Part shown: piece after piece, positions 53,043-62,362 of the stretch
Layout of the letters: each line of letters begins with the position of its first letter
How positions within the stretch are numbered: position 1 is the first letter of the stretch
Assembly: GCF_013408245.1 (NCBI RefSeq)
Contig: NZ_JACBYS010000001.1
Location: 1,736,001-1,800,000, forward strand
Length of the DNA stretch: 64,000 bases
Source: Duganella sp. 1224
GTDB taxonomy: Bacteria; Pseudomonadota; Gammaproteobacteria; Burkholderiales; Burkholderiaceae_D
Reading direction: 5' to 3'
Notes under the pieces: model-generated
Database searches by the model: none
What the model was told of the DNA's origin: nothing
What the model saw: the letters and a program-made list of their open reading frames with translations, nothing else
Program-made: the position numbers and the translations under genes

Positions 53043-53108
53043 ACGCGGTGTGGGCGCGGCGGGGGCGCGGCGGGGGCGCGGCGGGGGCGCGACGGGGACG
53101 CGGCGGGG
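53043..53108. repeat. 11-bp tandem repeat upstream of prfB
   Basis: Six units of 11 bases in a row; the central three are GCGCGGCGGGG, the outer ones differ at one to three bases (ACGCGGTGTGG, GCGCGACGGGG, ACGCGGCGGGG). It lies between the divergent cpdB and prfB genes, 66 bases upstream of the prfB -10. The rest of the spacer 52960-53216 holds only the prfB promoter. Confidence 0.85.
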
Positions 53109-53173
53109 ACGGCTGCGCGATGGGGCGGGCGGCGGCCGCGCGCGTCGCGCTGGGAGAGCGCGGCGGCGTAGGG

Positions 53174-53179
53174 TATAAT
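53174..53179 (+). promoter_or_regulatory. -10 of prfB promoter
   Basis: Perfect TATAAT, 38 bases before the prfB ATG. The -35 region is poor. Confidence 0.6.
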
Positions 53180-53216
53180 TCAGGGTTTGATTTCAGCCTG
53201 AGAGAAGAAGAAAACC

Positions 53217-54321
53217 ATGGAAGCCGAACGCATCAACGCCCTCACCGCCCTGCTCGCCGATCTGACCACGCGCGAAGCCGAACTTCGGAGGTATCTTTGA
53301 CTTCGATCAGAAGTCGGAGAAACTCGAACAGGTCAACGGCGAGCTGGAAGATCCAGACGTCTGGAACGACCCGAAAAAAGCCCAGGACCTGGGCAAGGAA
53401 AAGAAATCCCTGGAAGCGGTGGTCAGCGCCCTGACCAAGGCCAACGCCGACCTCAAGGACATGGCCGACCTGATCGACATGGCCAGGGCGGAAGGCGACG
53501 ACGACACGCTGGAGGCGCTGATCGTCGACGCCGAGGCGGTGCGCAAGGTCATCGAGGGCATGGAGTTCCGCCGCATGTTCAACAACCCGATGGACCCGAA
53601 CAACTGCTTCATCGACATCCAGGCCGGCGCCGGCGGCACCGAGGCCCAGGACTGGGCGTCGATGCTGCTGCGCCAGTACCTGCGCTATTGCGAGCGCAAG
53701 GGCTTCAAGGTCGAGGTCATGGAGGAGTCCGAGGGCGAGGTGGCCGGCATCAAGACCGCCACCCTGAAGGTCGAGGGCGAGTACGCCTACGGCTTCCTGC
53801 GCACCGAGACCGGCGTGCACCGGCTGGTGCGCAAGTCGCCGTTCGACTCGGCCGGCGGCCGCCACACCTCGTTCGTGTCGCTGTTCGTCTACCCGGAGGT
53901 GGATGACTCGATCGACATCGAGATCAACCCGGCCGACCTGCGCATCGACACCTACCGCGCGTCCGGCGCCGGCGGCCAGCACATTAATAAAACCGATTCG
54001 GCGGTGCGCCTGACCCACGGCCCGACCGGCATCGTGGTGCAGTGCCAGAACGACCGCTCGCAGCACCGCAACAAGGCCGAGGCGATGGAGATGCTGAAGG
54101 CCAAGCTGTACGAGCTGGAACTGCGCAAGCGCATGAGCGAGCAGCAGAAGCTGGAGGATTCCAAGACCGACGTCGGCTGGGGCCACCAGATCCGCTCGTA
54201 CGTGCTGGACCAGTCGCGCATCAAGGACCTGCGCACCAACGTCGAGACCGGCAACACCAAGGGCGTGCTGGACGGCGACCTCGACGACTTCATCTCGGCT
54301 TCGCTCAAACAAGGCGTGTAA
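53217..54321 (+). CDS. prfB: Peptide chain release factor 2, programmed +1 frameshift
   Basis: Terminates translation at UGA and UAA. ATG 53217 (purine-rich GAGAGAAGAAG upstream) opens a 27-codon frame that stops at TGA 53298-53300; translation continues after a +1 shift at CTT, reading GAC from 53299. The shift site CTT-TGA-C is preceded by GGAGG (53287-53291), the internal SD-like stimulator, with the same spacing as in E. coli. The full product is 367 aa. The recognition motif SPF ([12 protein letters not shown]) and the catalytic GGQ ([14 protein letters not shown]) are both present. RF2 controls its own level: little RF2 favours the shift. Confidence 0.96.
53287..53301 (+). promoter_or_regulatory. 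RF2 autoregulatory frameshift site
   Basis: GGAGG-TAT-CTT-TGA-C. The anti-SD pairing of GGAGG, slippery CTT and weak-context TGAC match the known RF2 site. The hexamer is CGGAGG rather than AGGGGG. Confidence 0.95.
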
Positions 54322-54989
54322 TGACCCAGCGTGCATTCATCTTCGACATGGACGGCACCATCGTCGACAACATGGCCTACCACGTCAAGTCGTGGCTGGC
54401 GTTCTTCGCGCGCCGCGGCCACACGCTGGACGCGGACGACTTTTTCCGCAACACGGCCGGCCGCCAGGGCCATGAAATCATGCGCACCTACTTCGGCAAC
54501 GCGCTCAGCAAGGAAGAAAGCGCGGCGCTGGACTGCGAGAAGGAGGCGCTGTACCGCGAGCTGTACGCGCCGCACCTGGCGCCGACCGCCGGCTTCGTCG
54601 ACTTCATCGGGCGCGCCCGCGCGGCCGGCGTCAGGCTGGCCGTGGCCACCGCCGCGCCGCCGGAGAACATCGACTTCACGCTGGACGGGCTGGCGCTGCG
54701 CCAGCAATTCGACGCCATCGCCGGCGCTGCCGACGTGGCGCGCGGCAAGCCGCACCCGGACGTGTTCCTGCTGGCCGCCGAGCGCGCCGGCGCGCGGCCG
54801 GCCGACAGCATCGTGTTCGAGGACGCGCCGCTGGGCGTGGAGGCGGCGCGCCGCGCCGGCATGCGCGCGGTGGTGCTGACCACCACCCTGCCGGCCGCGG
54901 CGTTCCAGGAATTCGACAACGTCATCGCCGTCGCGCGCGACTTCAGCGAGCTGGATGTGGACGCGCTGTTCGCCTCCGCCCCCCTTTAA
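54321..54989 (+). CDS. HAD-superfamily phosphatase
   Basis: A 222-aa HAD hydrolase of the beta-phosphoglucomutase/GPH-like group. Motif I DMDGTIVDN with both Asp, motif II AVATAAPP (Thr), Lys in VARGKPHPDVF, motif IV IVFEDAPLGVEAA. A helical cap lies between residues 16 and 85. It dephosphorylates a small sugar phosphate or phosphoglycolate; which one is open. Its ATG overlaps the prfB stop by one base (TAATG), so it depends on prfB translation. Confidence 0.92.
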   Translation: MTQRAFIFDMDGTIVDNMAYHVKSWLAFFARRGHTLDADDFFRNTAGRQGHEIMRTYFGNALSKEESAALDCEKEALYRELYAPHLAPTAGFVDFIGRARAAGVRLAVATAAPPENIDFTLDGLALRQQFDAIAGAADVARGKPHPDVFLLAAERAGARPADSIVFEDAPLGVEAARRAGMRAVVLTTTLPAAAFQEFDNVIAVARDFSELDVDALFASAPL

Positions 54990-55016
54990 ATCATCACCTC
55001 ACCATAAGTACAGACC

Positions 55017-56555
55017 ATGACTACGGATCTTCAAGACCAAGCAGGCAACGCGGCAGCGCCGGACGACAATAAAATCATCGCGGAGCGCCGCGCCAAGCTG
55101 GCCGCCATCCGCGCCCAGGGCGTGGCCTTCCCCAACGATTTCAAGCCGGCGCACAAGGCGGCCGAGCTGCACGCGCAGTACGGCGGCAAATCGCGCGAGG
55201 AGCTGGAAGCCCACCCGGTCACCGTCACGCTGGCCGGCCGCATGATGCTCAAGCGCGAGGCCGGCAAGAAGGCCGCCTTCGCCACGCTGCAGGATGCGTC
55301 GGGCCCGCAGGCCGATGGCCGCATCCAGATCTACGCCACGCTGGACCTGACCGGCGAGGCCGCCATGGCCGCGCTGCACCACTATGACCTGGGCGACATC
55401 CTGGGCGTGGTCGGCACGCTGTTCAAGACCAAGACCGACGAGCTGACCATCAAGGTCAGCGAACTGCGCCTGATCACCAAGTCGCTGCGGCCGCTGCCGG
55501 ACAAGTTCCACGGCCTGGCCGACCAGGAGACCAAGTACCGCCAGCGCTACGTCGACCTGATCATGAACGAGGAAACGCGCCGCACCTTCAAGGCGCGCAC
55601 CGCCGCCATGTCGTCGATCCGCCGCTTCATGGAAAAGCACGACTTCATGGAAGTGGAAACGCCGATGCTGCACCCGATTCCGGGCGGCGCGGCGGCCAAG
55701 CCGTTCATCACCCACCACAACGCGCTGGACATGCAGATGTTCCTGCGCATCGCGCCGGAGCTGTACCTGAAGCGCCTGGTGGTGGGCGGCTTCGACCGCG
55801 TGTTCGAGATCAACCGCAACTTCCGCAACGAGGGCGTGTCGGTCCGCCACAATCCGGAATTCACCATGATGGAGTTCTACGCGGCCTACACCGATTACGA
55901 GTGGATCATGAACTTCACCGAGCAGGTGATCCGCCAGGCGGCAATCGACGCCAAGGGCACGGCGGTGCTGACCTACGGCGGCCGCGAGCTGGACCTGTCG
56001 AAGCCGTTCCAGCGCCTGACCATCGTCGGCGCCATCAACAAGTACGCGCCGGGCTACACCGAGGCGCAGCTGAACGACATGGACTTCATCAAGGCCGAGC
56101 TGCTGAAGTTCGGCGTCAAGCCGCACGCGCACTCGGGCCTGGGCGCGCTGCAACTGGCGCTGTTCGAGGAAACCGCCGAGGCGCAGCTGTGGGAGCCGAC
56201 CTTCATCATCGATTATCCGGTGGAAGTGTCGCCGCTGGCGCGCGCCTCCGATACGCGCGAGGGCATTACCGAGCGCTTCGAGCTGTTCATGGTGGGCCGC
56301 GAGATCGCCAACGGCTTCTCGGAGCTGAACGATGCGGAAGACCAGTCGGCACGCTTCCTGGCGCAGGTGGAGGCCAAGGATGCGGGCGATGAGGAGGCGA
56401 TGTTCTACGACGCCGACTACATCCGCGCGCTGGAATACGGCATGCCGCCGGCCGGCGGTTGCGGCATCGGCATCGACCGCCTGATGATGCTGCTGACCGA
56501 TTCGCCAAACATCCGCGACGTGCTGCTGTTCCCGCACCTGCGCCGCGAAGAGTAA
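55017..56555 (+). CDS. lysS: Lysyl-tRNA synthetase, class II
   Basis: A 512-aa enzyme that charges tRNA-Lys. N-terminal OB fold ([21 protein letters not shown] cut here at the core [13 protein letters not shown]), class II motif 1 ([17 protein letters not shown]), motif 2 ([20 protein letters not shown], the usual R..E...RHNPEFT), motif 3 ([17 protein letters not shown]). Complete and ordinary. It follows the HAD gene by 27 bases and ends at a strong terminator. Confidence 0.98.
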   Translation: MTTDLQDQAGNAAAPDDNKIIAERRAKLAAIRAQGVAFPNDFKPAHKAAELHAQYGGKSREELEAHPVTVTLAGRMMLKREAGKKAAFATLQDASGPQADGRIQIYATLDLTGEAAMAALHHYDLGDILGVVGTLFKTKTDELTIKVSELRLITKSLRPLPDKFHGLADQETKYRQRYVDLIMNEETRRTFKARTAAMSSIRRFMEKHDFMEVETPMLHPIPGGAAAKPFITHHNALDMQMFLRIAPELYLKRLVVGGFDRVFEINRNFRNEGVSVRHNPEFTMMEFYAAYTDYEWIMNFTEQVIRQAAIDAKGTAVLTYGGRELDLSKPFQRLTIVGAINKYAPGYTEAQLNDMDFIKAELLKFGVKPHAHSGLGALQLALFEETAEAQLWEPTFIIDYPVEVSPLARASDTREGITERFELFMVGREIANGFSELNDAEDQSARFLAQVEAKDAGDEEAMFYDADYIRALEYGMPPAGGCGIGIDRLMMLLTDSPNIRDVLLFPHLRREE

Positions 56556-56577
56556 TCTGCTGCCGCGCTGTCGCACA

Positions 56578-56605
56578 AAGCCGCCCGCCTGGGCGGCTTT
56601 TTTTT
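56578..56605 (+). terminator. Rho-independent terminator of lysS
   Basis: Nine-base stem AAGCCGCCC/GGGCGGCTT with loop GCCT, followed by a T-run to 56605. The A-run before the stem is short, so it works mainly rightward. Confidence 0.9.
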
Positions 56606-57302
56606 AGTCGAAGGCGATGTCTTCAAGGCGAATGCGCCACTTGCGGCGCTCGGGCAGCGTCCAGTCTTCGCGCGGTTTGGTGTCGCGCGGCGCGGGCGGT
56701 TGCGGTGGCTCGGCTGCGAGCGGCTGCGGCGTTGTCGGCATCGGCGGTATTGGCGACGCTGCGGCATAGGCTGGGCTTAGCAGCGCGGCGGCAGGTGTCG
56801 ACGATGGCCCGGCGTTCGGCGGGGCAGGCTCGCGGCCTGGGCCGGCAGCGCCGGCTTTGGCCTTGCGCGCTTCTTCCTGCTCGCGCAGGATTTCCTGGCG
56901 CAGTATGCTGGCCTGCTTGAAGTGCTTGTCGCCAGGACGGCGAATTTTGAGGTCTATCCAGGCGTTGCGGTTGCTGCGGGCGAAGGCGCGGGCGAATTCG
57001 TTGGGTGACACGGATTTGCCACGATGGATGATTTCATTACCTTTTACGCAGGCGTCATTGTGGTCGCCGTAGCTCCACGAACGCAGCACCGTGCCTTCCG
57101 GCAGGAACAGGCATTTCCACTGGTAGCCGCGCAGGCCGTTCGGATCGGCTGTTTTGGGAAACTGCTTTTGGTCGGCCAGCCAGAATTCGACCGCCGTTGT
57201 TATGGCCTCGGACAGGTCTTGCGTGCCGCCGCGGCGTTTTAGCTGCTCAAGGAGGTCGAGCAGGGTATCGGTAGGCAGGTGGGCAGCCACTGTGGTAAAC
57301 AT
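56604..57302 (-). CDS. Hypothetical protein, possible RHH-like N-terminus
   Basis: A 232-aa protein of no recognised family. Residues 10-45 (TLLDLLEQLKRRGGTQDLSE and following helix) could be a ribbon-helix-helix or small helical domain. Residues 60-130 form a conserved-looking basic module (GYQWKCLFLPEGTVLRSWS, NEFARAFARSNRNAWIDLKI, RRPGDKHF) which may bind nucleic acid. A Pro/Ala-rich linker (130-210) leads to a short C-terminal motif (DWTLPERRKWRIRLEDIAFD). The start codon is preceded by the purine-rich arm of a large inverted repeat. It might be a DNA-binding regulator; that is a guess. Confidence 0.72.
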   Translation of the reverse strand: MFTTVAAHLPTDTLLDLLEQLKRRGGTQDLSEAITTAVEFWLADQKQFPKTADPNGLRGYQWKCLFLPEGTVLRSWSYGDHNDACVKGNEIIHRGKSVSPNEFARAFARSNRNAWIDLKIRRPGDKHFKQASILRQEILREQEEARKAKAGAAGPGREPAPPNAGPSSTPAAALLSPAYAAASPIPPMPTTPQPLAAEPPQPPAPRDTKPREDWTLPERRKWRIRLEDIAFD

Positions 57303-57416
57303 TCTCTTTTCTCCTCTCTTTTCTTCTCTTTTCTTCTCTTTCCTTCTTTTTTAGATCTCCTGGTGGAGAAAAAGTTCAAAAGAGAGAAAAAGAGAAGAAA
57401 AGAGAAGAAAAGAGAA
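57302..57416. repeat. Homopyrimidine/homopurine inverted repeat
   Basis: 57302-57352 is almost pure C/T (10-bp units like TTCTCTTTTC) and 57375-57416 almost pure A/G. Within them, 57315-57341 and 57389-57415 are exact 27-base inverted repeats separated by 47 bases. In the minus-strand RNA this makes a long hairpin whose purine arm leads directly into the start codon of the 232-aa gene. No gene lies in 57303-57484. Confidence 0.9.
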
Positions 57417-57484
57417 CGCGAAAAAGAGGGTTTACCACACGGGGAGAGAACATACTCCCCTCCCCCATACTCCCGGCGCGCCGC

Positions 57485-58855
57485 TTACTGGATGACGCGG
57501 TAGCACGGCGTGTACGGCTTGCCGGCCAGCTTCATGCGCGACTGGGCGACAAAGGACGCCAGCAGCGCGTCCATCGGCCCCATGATCTCCTTGTCGCCGT
57601 GGATCTCGAAGTGGCCATACTTCTCGATGGCGCGCATGCCCTCCTCCTTCACATTGCCCGCCACCACGCCGGAAAACGCGCGGCGCAGGTTGGCGGCCAG
57701 CAGGTGCACCGGCTGGTTCTTGTGCAGGCGCAGATTGCGCATGTTCTCGTGCGTGGGCGGGAACGGGCGCTGGAACTCGGCGTCGATCTTCAGGCTCCAG
57801 TTGTAGTAGTAGGCATCGCTGCGCGCCTTGCGGAACTCGCGCACCGCCTTGATGCCGGCCTGCATTTCGCGCGCCACCGCCTCCGGATCGTCGATGATGA
57901 TCTGGTAGCGCTGCTGCGCCTCGGGGCCCAGCGTGTCGGCGATGAACTGGTTGATCTGCACGAAGTAGTCGCGCGAGGTTTCCGGGCCGGTGAACACCAG
58001 CGGGAACGGAATGTCGGCGTTATCCGGGTGCAGCAGGATGCCGAGGATGTAGAGGATTTCCTCGGCGGTGCCGGCGCCGCCGGGGAACACGACGATGCCG
58101 TGGCCGGTGCGCACAAAGGCCTCCAGGCGCTTTTCGATGTCCGGCATGATGACCAGTTCATTGACGATCGGATTGGGCGACTCGGCGGCGATGATGCCCG
58201 GCTCGGTGATGCCCAGGTAGCGGCCGCGGTGCAGGCGCTGCTTGGCGTGGCCGATGGTGGCGCCCTTCATCGGGCCCTTCATGGCGCCGGGGCCGCAGCC
58301 GGTGCAGATGTCGAGGTCGCGCAGGCCCATGGCGTAACCGACCTCCTTCGAGTAGTTGTACTCGGCGCGGTTGATCGAGTGGCCCCCCCAGCACACCACC
58401 AGGTTGGGGTTGAGCATGGGCTTGAGCACGCCGGCGTTGCGCAGGATGTGGAACACGGCGTCGGTGATGCCCTCGGTCTTGTTGAGGTCAAATTTGGGGT
58501 TGTCGGTCACCTCGTTGCTGACAAAGACGATATCGCGCAGCACCGAGAACAGGTGCTCGTGGATGCCCTTGATCATTTTGCCGTCGACGAAGGCGATCGC
58601 CGGCGCGCCCTTGATGTCCAGCTTGATGCCGCGCTCGCGCTGGACGATGCTGATGTCAAACGATTTATACCGTTCCAGCAGCTCCTTGCCATCGTCGATG
58701 GTGCTGCCGCTGTTGAGGACCGCCAGCGCGCATTTGCGGAAGACGTTATACAAGCCACCCTGGCTGGTATCGAGCAGTTTATTCACTTCCGCCTTGGACA
58801 GAATCTCCAGGTGGCCTTCGGGGGAAATCTGGGTATCGACAACGTCATAATCCAT
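57485..58855 (-). CDS. ppnN: Nucleotide 5'-monophosphate nucleosidase PpnN (LOG family)
   Basis: Cleaves nucleoside monophosphates to base and ribose 5-phosphate; the E. coli homologue (YgdH) is regulated by (p)ppGpp. The 456-aa length matches. N-terminal DUF4478-like part (residues 1-130), the LOG Rossmann core with VVCWGGHSI, CTGCGPGAMKGPMKGA and the hallmark VVFPGGAGTAEE (near residue 259), and the C-terminal DUF3412-like part (PFPPTHENMRNLRLHKNQP). Complete. Followed after 182 bases by the gene with the inverted-repeat leader. Confidence 0.95.
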   Translation of the reverse strand: MDYDVVDTQISPEGHLEILSKAEVNKLLDTSQGGLYNVFRKCALAVLNSGSTIDDGKELLERYKSFDISIVQRERGIKLDIKGAPAIAFVDGKMIKGIHEHLFSVLRDIVFVSNEVTDNPKFDLNKTEGITDAVFHILRNAGVLKPMLNPNLVVCWGGHSINRAEYNYSKEVGYAMGLRDLDICTGCGPGAMKGPMKGATIGHAKQRLHRGRYLGITEPGIIAAESPNPIVNELVIMPDIEKRLEAFVRTGHGIVVFPGGAGTAEEILYILGILLHPDNADIPFPLVFTGPETSRDYFVQINQFIADTLGPEAQQRYQIIIDDPEAVAREMQAGIKAVREFRKARSDAYYYNWSLKIDAEFQRPFPPTHENMRNLRLHKNQPVHLLAANLRRAFSGVVAGNVKEEGMRAIEKYGHFEIHGDKEIMGPMDALLASFVAQSRMKLAGKPYTPCYRVIQ

Positions 58856-59020
58856 GGTGCGTAAATCCTATTCAGTGTCTATGGGTGTTGCGCCACCAAT
58901 ATACGACAAACCAGCCGTGCGTGGGCTGGCAAATTATTAACACAAATGACACAAGTTTGCTGGCGCAGCATCAAAAAGTGCATCGCCAGCCGGTTTGTGG
59001 ATTAAAATGGCGCCCAATTT

Positions 59021-59041
59021 GGCCGGCCCACAAGGCCGGCC
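59021..59041 (+). other. Hairpin in leader of the POT transporter gene
   Basis: Two GGCCGGCC blocks separated by CACAA (59021-59028 and 59034-59041) can pair. It lies 35 bases before the start codon in the probable 5' leader; the spacer 58856-59075 holds nothing else certain. Confidence 0.4.
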
Positions 59042-59075
59042 CGTCCTTTAGACCATAATGATTAGGAGGAGCCGC

Positions 59076-60575
59076 ATGAGCGGTGCGACCACCCCCACCA
59101 CGGAAGCCGCAATTCCGGAGTTCAAGCAGATCATGGGCCACCCGGCCCCGCTGTGGATGTTGTTCATGACCGAGTTCTGGGAGCGCTTCGCGTTCTACGG
59201 CATCCGCTGGGCGCTGGTGCTGTACGTGGTGGCGCAGTTCTACAACGGCGACCCGGCCGGCGAATCGTCGGCCAACCTGGTGTACGGCTCCTACCTGGCG
59301 CTGGTGTACGCGGCCGCGCTGTTCGGCGGCTATGTGGCCGACCGCGTGCTGGGCTACCAGCGCTCGATCCTGGTCGGCGCCGCGTTCATGGCGGCCGGCC
59401 TGTTCATGATCGCCATCCCCAACGAAACGGTGTTCCAGTTCGGGCTGGCCACCATCATCGTCGGCAACGGCATGTTCAAGCCCAACATCTCGACCATGGT
59501 CGGCAAGCTGTACGCGACCGGCGACACGCGGCGCGACTCCGGCTTCACGGTGTTCTACATGGGCATCAACTCGGGCGCGCTGGTGGCGCCGGTGCTGACC
59601 GAGTGGCTGGCCACGGCGATCTTCGGCAGCGGCGGCATGCCGGCCTACAAGGTGGTGTTCATCGCGGCCGGCGTCGGCATGCTGATCAGCCTGGTGTGGT
59701 TCTTCATCGGCCGCGCCCAGCTCAAGGGCATCGGCGCGCCGGACGCGCGCAACGCCGATCCCAAGCGCCTGCTGTACGTGGTGATCGGCTCGGTGTGCGT
59801 GATCCCGGTGGTGTACTCGCTGTTGGCCACCGGCGCCAAGAACCTGCAGGCGGTGCTGAGCGTGCTGTTCATCCTGCTGTCGGTGATGCTGCTGGTCGAA
59901 GGCATCCGCAACGGCAAGGTGGCGCGCGACAAGGTCATCGCCATGCTGGTGATCTTCTTCTTCAACATCATGTTCTGGTGCTTCTTCGAGCAGGCCGGCA
60001 GCTCGTTCACCTTCCTGGCCGAGAAGATCGTCGACCGCGAGATGTTCAACTGGACCTTCCCGGTGGCCTGGTTCCAGACCGTCAACTCGCTGGCCATCAT
60101 CGCCTTCGCGCCGCTGGTGGCCTTCATCTGGGTGGCCATGGGCCGCGCCAACCCGTCGATCCCGCGCAAGTTCGGCCTCGGCCTGATCTTCAACGGCAGC
60201 GCCTTCCTGCTGCTGATGTACGCGCTGTCGAGCCTGGTGGACGTGCACAACAAGATCCCGTTCTGGACCCTGTTCATGGTGTACGTGCTGCAATCGATCG
60301 GCGAGCTGTGCCTGTCGCCGATCGGCCTGTCGATGGTGACCAAGCTGGCGCCGACGCGCCTGGTCGGCCTGGGCATGGGCGGCTGGTTCCTGTCGACCGG
60401 CATCGGCAACAACCTGTCGGGCATTTTCGCCTCGGCGGTGTCGGGCGAGGGCGGCATGTCGGTGCCGTCGGCGCTGCACGGCTACACCTTCGGCTTCTGG
60501 TCGCTGATGGCCGGCGGCGTGCTGCTGTTCCTGGTGGCGCCGCTGATCCAGAAACTGATGCACGGCGTGAAATAA
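59076..60575 (+). CDS. Proton-dependent oligopeptide transporter (POT family)
   Basis: A 499-aa inner-membrane carrier that imports di- and tripeptides with protons. The POT signature ExxERF is in TEFWERFAFYGIR on the first helix; FTVFYMGINSGALVAPVL is the PTR2 signature; FWCFFEQAGSSFTFLAEK on helix 7 is also typical. About 14 membrane helices. I chose ATG 59076 because AGGAGG lies 6 bases before it; ATG 59058 is in frame but has no site. Single gene with its own terminator-like palindrome. Confidence 0.94.
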   Translation: MSGATTPTTEAAIPEFKQIMGHPAPLWMLFMTEFWERFAFYGIRWALVLYVVAQFYNGDPAGESSANLVYGSYLALVYAAALFGGYVADRVLGYQRSILVGAAFMAAGLFMIAIPNETVFQFGLATIIVGNGMFKPNISTMVGKLYATGDTRRDSGFTVFYMGINSGALVAPVLTEWLATAIFGSGGMPAYKVVFIAAGVGMLISLVWFFIGRAQLKGIGAPDARNADPKRLLYVVIGSVCVIPVVYSLLATGAKNLQAVLSVLFILLSVMLLVEGIRNGKVARDKVIAMLVIFFFNIMFWCFFEQAGSSFTFLAEKIVDREMFNWTFPVAWFQTVNSLAIIAFAPLVAFIWVAMGRANPSIPRKFGLGLIFNGSAFLLLMYALSSLVDVHNKIPFWTLFMVYVLQSIGELCLSPIGLSMVTKLAPTRLVGLGMGGWFLSTGIGNNLSGIFASAVSGEGGMSVPSALHGYTFGFWSLMAGGVLLFLVAPLIQKLMHGVK

Positions 60576-60578
60576 GGC

Positions 60579-60602
60579 CAACGGCGCCCGCGGGCGCCGT
60601 TG
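60579..60602. terminator. Palindromic terminator-like hairpin
   Basis: Perfect 24-base palindrome, arms CAACGGCGCCCG/CGGGCGCCGTTG, 3 bases after the transporter stop. The T-run is weak (TGTTA), so termination may be partial. Confidence 0.6.
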
Positions 60603-60629
60603 TTACGTGGCGGCGACGACTGCCGCGCA

Positions 60630-60715
60630 GTCATTCCGGCGCCGGCCGGCATCCATCGACGGCACGCGTCATGGCACGCCAACCTTCCATGGGTTCCGGC
60701 CTGCGCCGGAACGAC
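60630..60715. repeat. Second copy of the attccggc inverted-repeat element
   Basis: Starts GTCATTCCGGCG and ends CGCCGGAACGAC, with CATCCAT and CCATGGG inside. Same family as the inner part of 1967-2144 but without its outer arms. It fills the gap before the end of glpD. Confidence 0.75.
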
Positions 60716-60724
60716 GTGGGGCTC

Positions 60725-62257
60725 TCAGCGCACCAGCGGATGGGCGTCCAGCCACGCCTGCAACTGGCCGGCGGCGTCGGCCGGCAGGTGCAGGCCAAGC
60801 TTGGTGCGGCGCCACAGGATGTCGGCCGCCGCGCGCGCCCACTCGTAGCGGCGCAGATAATCCACCTCGGCGGCATACAGGCCGGGCACAATCTCCTCGC
60901 CCAGGTCGGCCAGCGCCGCGCGCCCGGCCAGCAGCGTGTGCACGCGGGTGCCGTAGGCGCGGCAATAGCGCGCCAGCAGCGCCGGCGGCAGCCACGGATA
61001 GCGCGCCTGCTGGGCGTCCCGCCAGCGCTCGTATTCCAGCACCGCCCGGTCACTGGGCGCCGCGCCAAACAGGTCGCCGCCGGGCAGGCAGGCGTCGCGC
61101 GTCCACGGCCCGTGGCGGTTGTCCAGCGCGCGGGCGATGTGGTCGACCGCCTCCTCGGCCAGCTTGCGGAAGGTGGTGATCTTGCCGCCGAACACGCTCA
61201 GGATCGGCGGCCCGTGGCGGTCGATCTGCAGCCGGTAATCGCGCGTGACCGCCTTGGCGTCGGCGCCATCGTCGACCAGCGGGCGCACGCCGGCATAGCT
61301 CCACACCACCTCGGCCGGCGTCACCGGCCGCACGAAATACGCGCTGGCCAGCGCGCACAGATAGGCGATCTCGTCCTCCTCGATGGCGACCTGGCCGGCG
61401 TCGCCGTGGTAATCGCGGTCGGTGGTGCCGATCAGCGTGAAGTCGCCCTCATACGGCAGGGCAAACACGATGCGCCCGTCCGCGTGCTGGAAGATGTAGG
61501 CGTGGTCATGCGCGAACAGGCGGCGCACCACGATGTGGCTGCCCTTGATCAGCCGCAGCTGGCCGCCGCCCGCGCGCGGCAGCGCCGCCTGCAGCAGCGC
61601 GGCGGTCCACGGCCCGGCGGCGTTGACCACGTAACGGGCGTTGACCTGGATCGGCCCGCAGCCGGGCTTGACCAGCGTGGCCTGCCAGTCGGCCGCCTGG
61701 CGCCGCAGCCCGGTGCACGCCGCCTGGGTCAGGATGGTGGCGCCCTTCTCGGCAGCGTCGATGGCGTTCAGCACCACCAGCCGGGCGTCGTCGACCCAGC
61801 CGTCGGCATAGACGAAGCCGCGCGCGAAGCGCGGCTGCAGCGGCTGGCCGAGCGGGTGGCCGCGCAGCCGCACGCCGGCCGAGGCCGGCAGCAACGCGCG
61901 CCGCGCCAGCCGGTCGTACAGGAACAGCCCGGCGCGGATCAGCCACGCCGGCCGCTGGCCCGGCGCGTGCGGCAGCACGAAGCGCAGCGGCCAGATGATG
62001 TGCGGCGCCGCCCGCAGCAGCACCTCGCGCTCGGCCAGCGCCTTGCGCACCAGCGCGAACTCGCGGTATTCCAGGTAGCGCAGGCCGCCGTGGATCAGCT
62101 TGGTCGAGGCGGACGAGGTGTGGGCGGCCAGGTCGTGCTGCTCGCACAGCACCACCGACAGCCCGCGGCCGGCGGCGTCGCGGGCGATGCCGGCGCCATT
62201 GATGCCGCCGCCGATGACCAGGACATCGCAATCGAGTATATGCTGGGGTGGCGCCAT
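60725..62257 (-). CDS. glpD: Aerobic glycerol-3-phosphate dehydrogenase
   Basis: Membrane-associated FAD enzyme oxidising glycerol 3-phosphate to dihydroxyacetone phosphate and passing electrons to quinone. 510 aa: N-terminal dinucleotide fold DVLVIGGGINGAGIARDAAG, then SSASTKLIHGGLRYLE, the substrate region VYADGWVDDARLV, YVVNAAGPWT, TLIGTTDRDYHGD and GGKITTFRKLAE, and the C-terminal DAO_C domain. Start ATG 62257 follows AAGGGA closely. No other glp genes are in the window. Confidence 0.95.
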   Translation of the reverse strand: MAPPQHILDCDVLVIGGGINGAGIARDAAGRGLSVVLCEQHDLAAHTSSASTKLIHGGLRYLEYREFALVRKALAEREVLLRAAPHIIWPLRFVLPHAPGQRPAWLIRAGLFLYDRLARRALLPASAGVRLRGHPLGQPLQPRFARGFVYADGWVDDARLVVLNAIDAAEKGATILTQAACTGLRRQAADWQATLVKPGCGPIQVNARYVVNAAGPWTAALLQAALPRAGGGQLRLIKGSHIVVRRLFAHDHAYIFQHADGRIVFALPYEGDFTLIGTTDRDYHGDAGQVAIEEDEIAYLCALASAYFVRPVTPAEVVWSYAGVRPLVDDGADAKAVTRDYRLQIDRHGPPILSVFGGKITTFRKLAEEAVDHIARALDNRHGPWTRDACLPGGDLFGAAPSDRAVLEYERWRDAQQARYPWLPPALLARYCRAYGTRVHTLLAGRAALADLGEEIVPGLYAAEVDYLRRYEWARAAADILWRRTKLGLHLPADAAGQLQAWLDAHPLVR

Positions 62258-62324
62258 GTGGTCCCTTCGGAGCTGTATACCTGTACGTTACGTCAAGTGC
62301 GGCCAAGCCACAATAGCCATGTTC

Positions 62325-62330
62325 TATAAT
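62325..62330 (+). promoter_or_regulatory. -10 of PBP1A promoter
   Basis: Perfect TATAAT, 33 bases before the TTG start codon; no strong -35 seen. It lies in the 105-base spacer between the divergent glpD and PBP1A genes. Confidence 0.5.
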
Positions 62331-62362
62331 CGCGCATCGTTCCGCAACCGAGAGATAGTGCT

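Noticed and set aside
53217..53300. prfB as a pseudogene because of an early in-frame TGA
   Set aside because: The context is the known programmed frameshift site and all catalytic motifs are intact downstream.
59153..62329. 1,058-codon plus-strand frame over the POT gene and glpD
   Set aside because: Runs out of frame through the transporter and antisense through glpD; no motifs.
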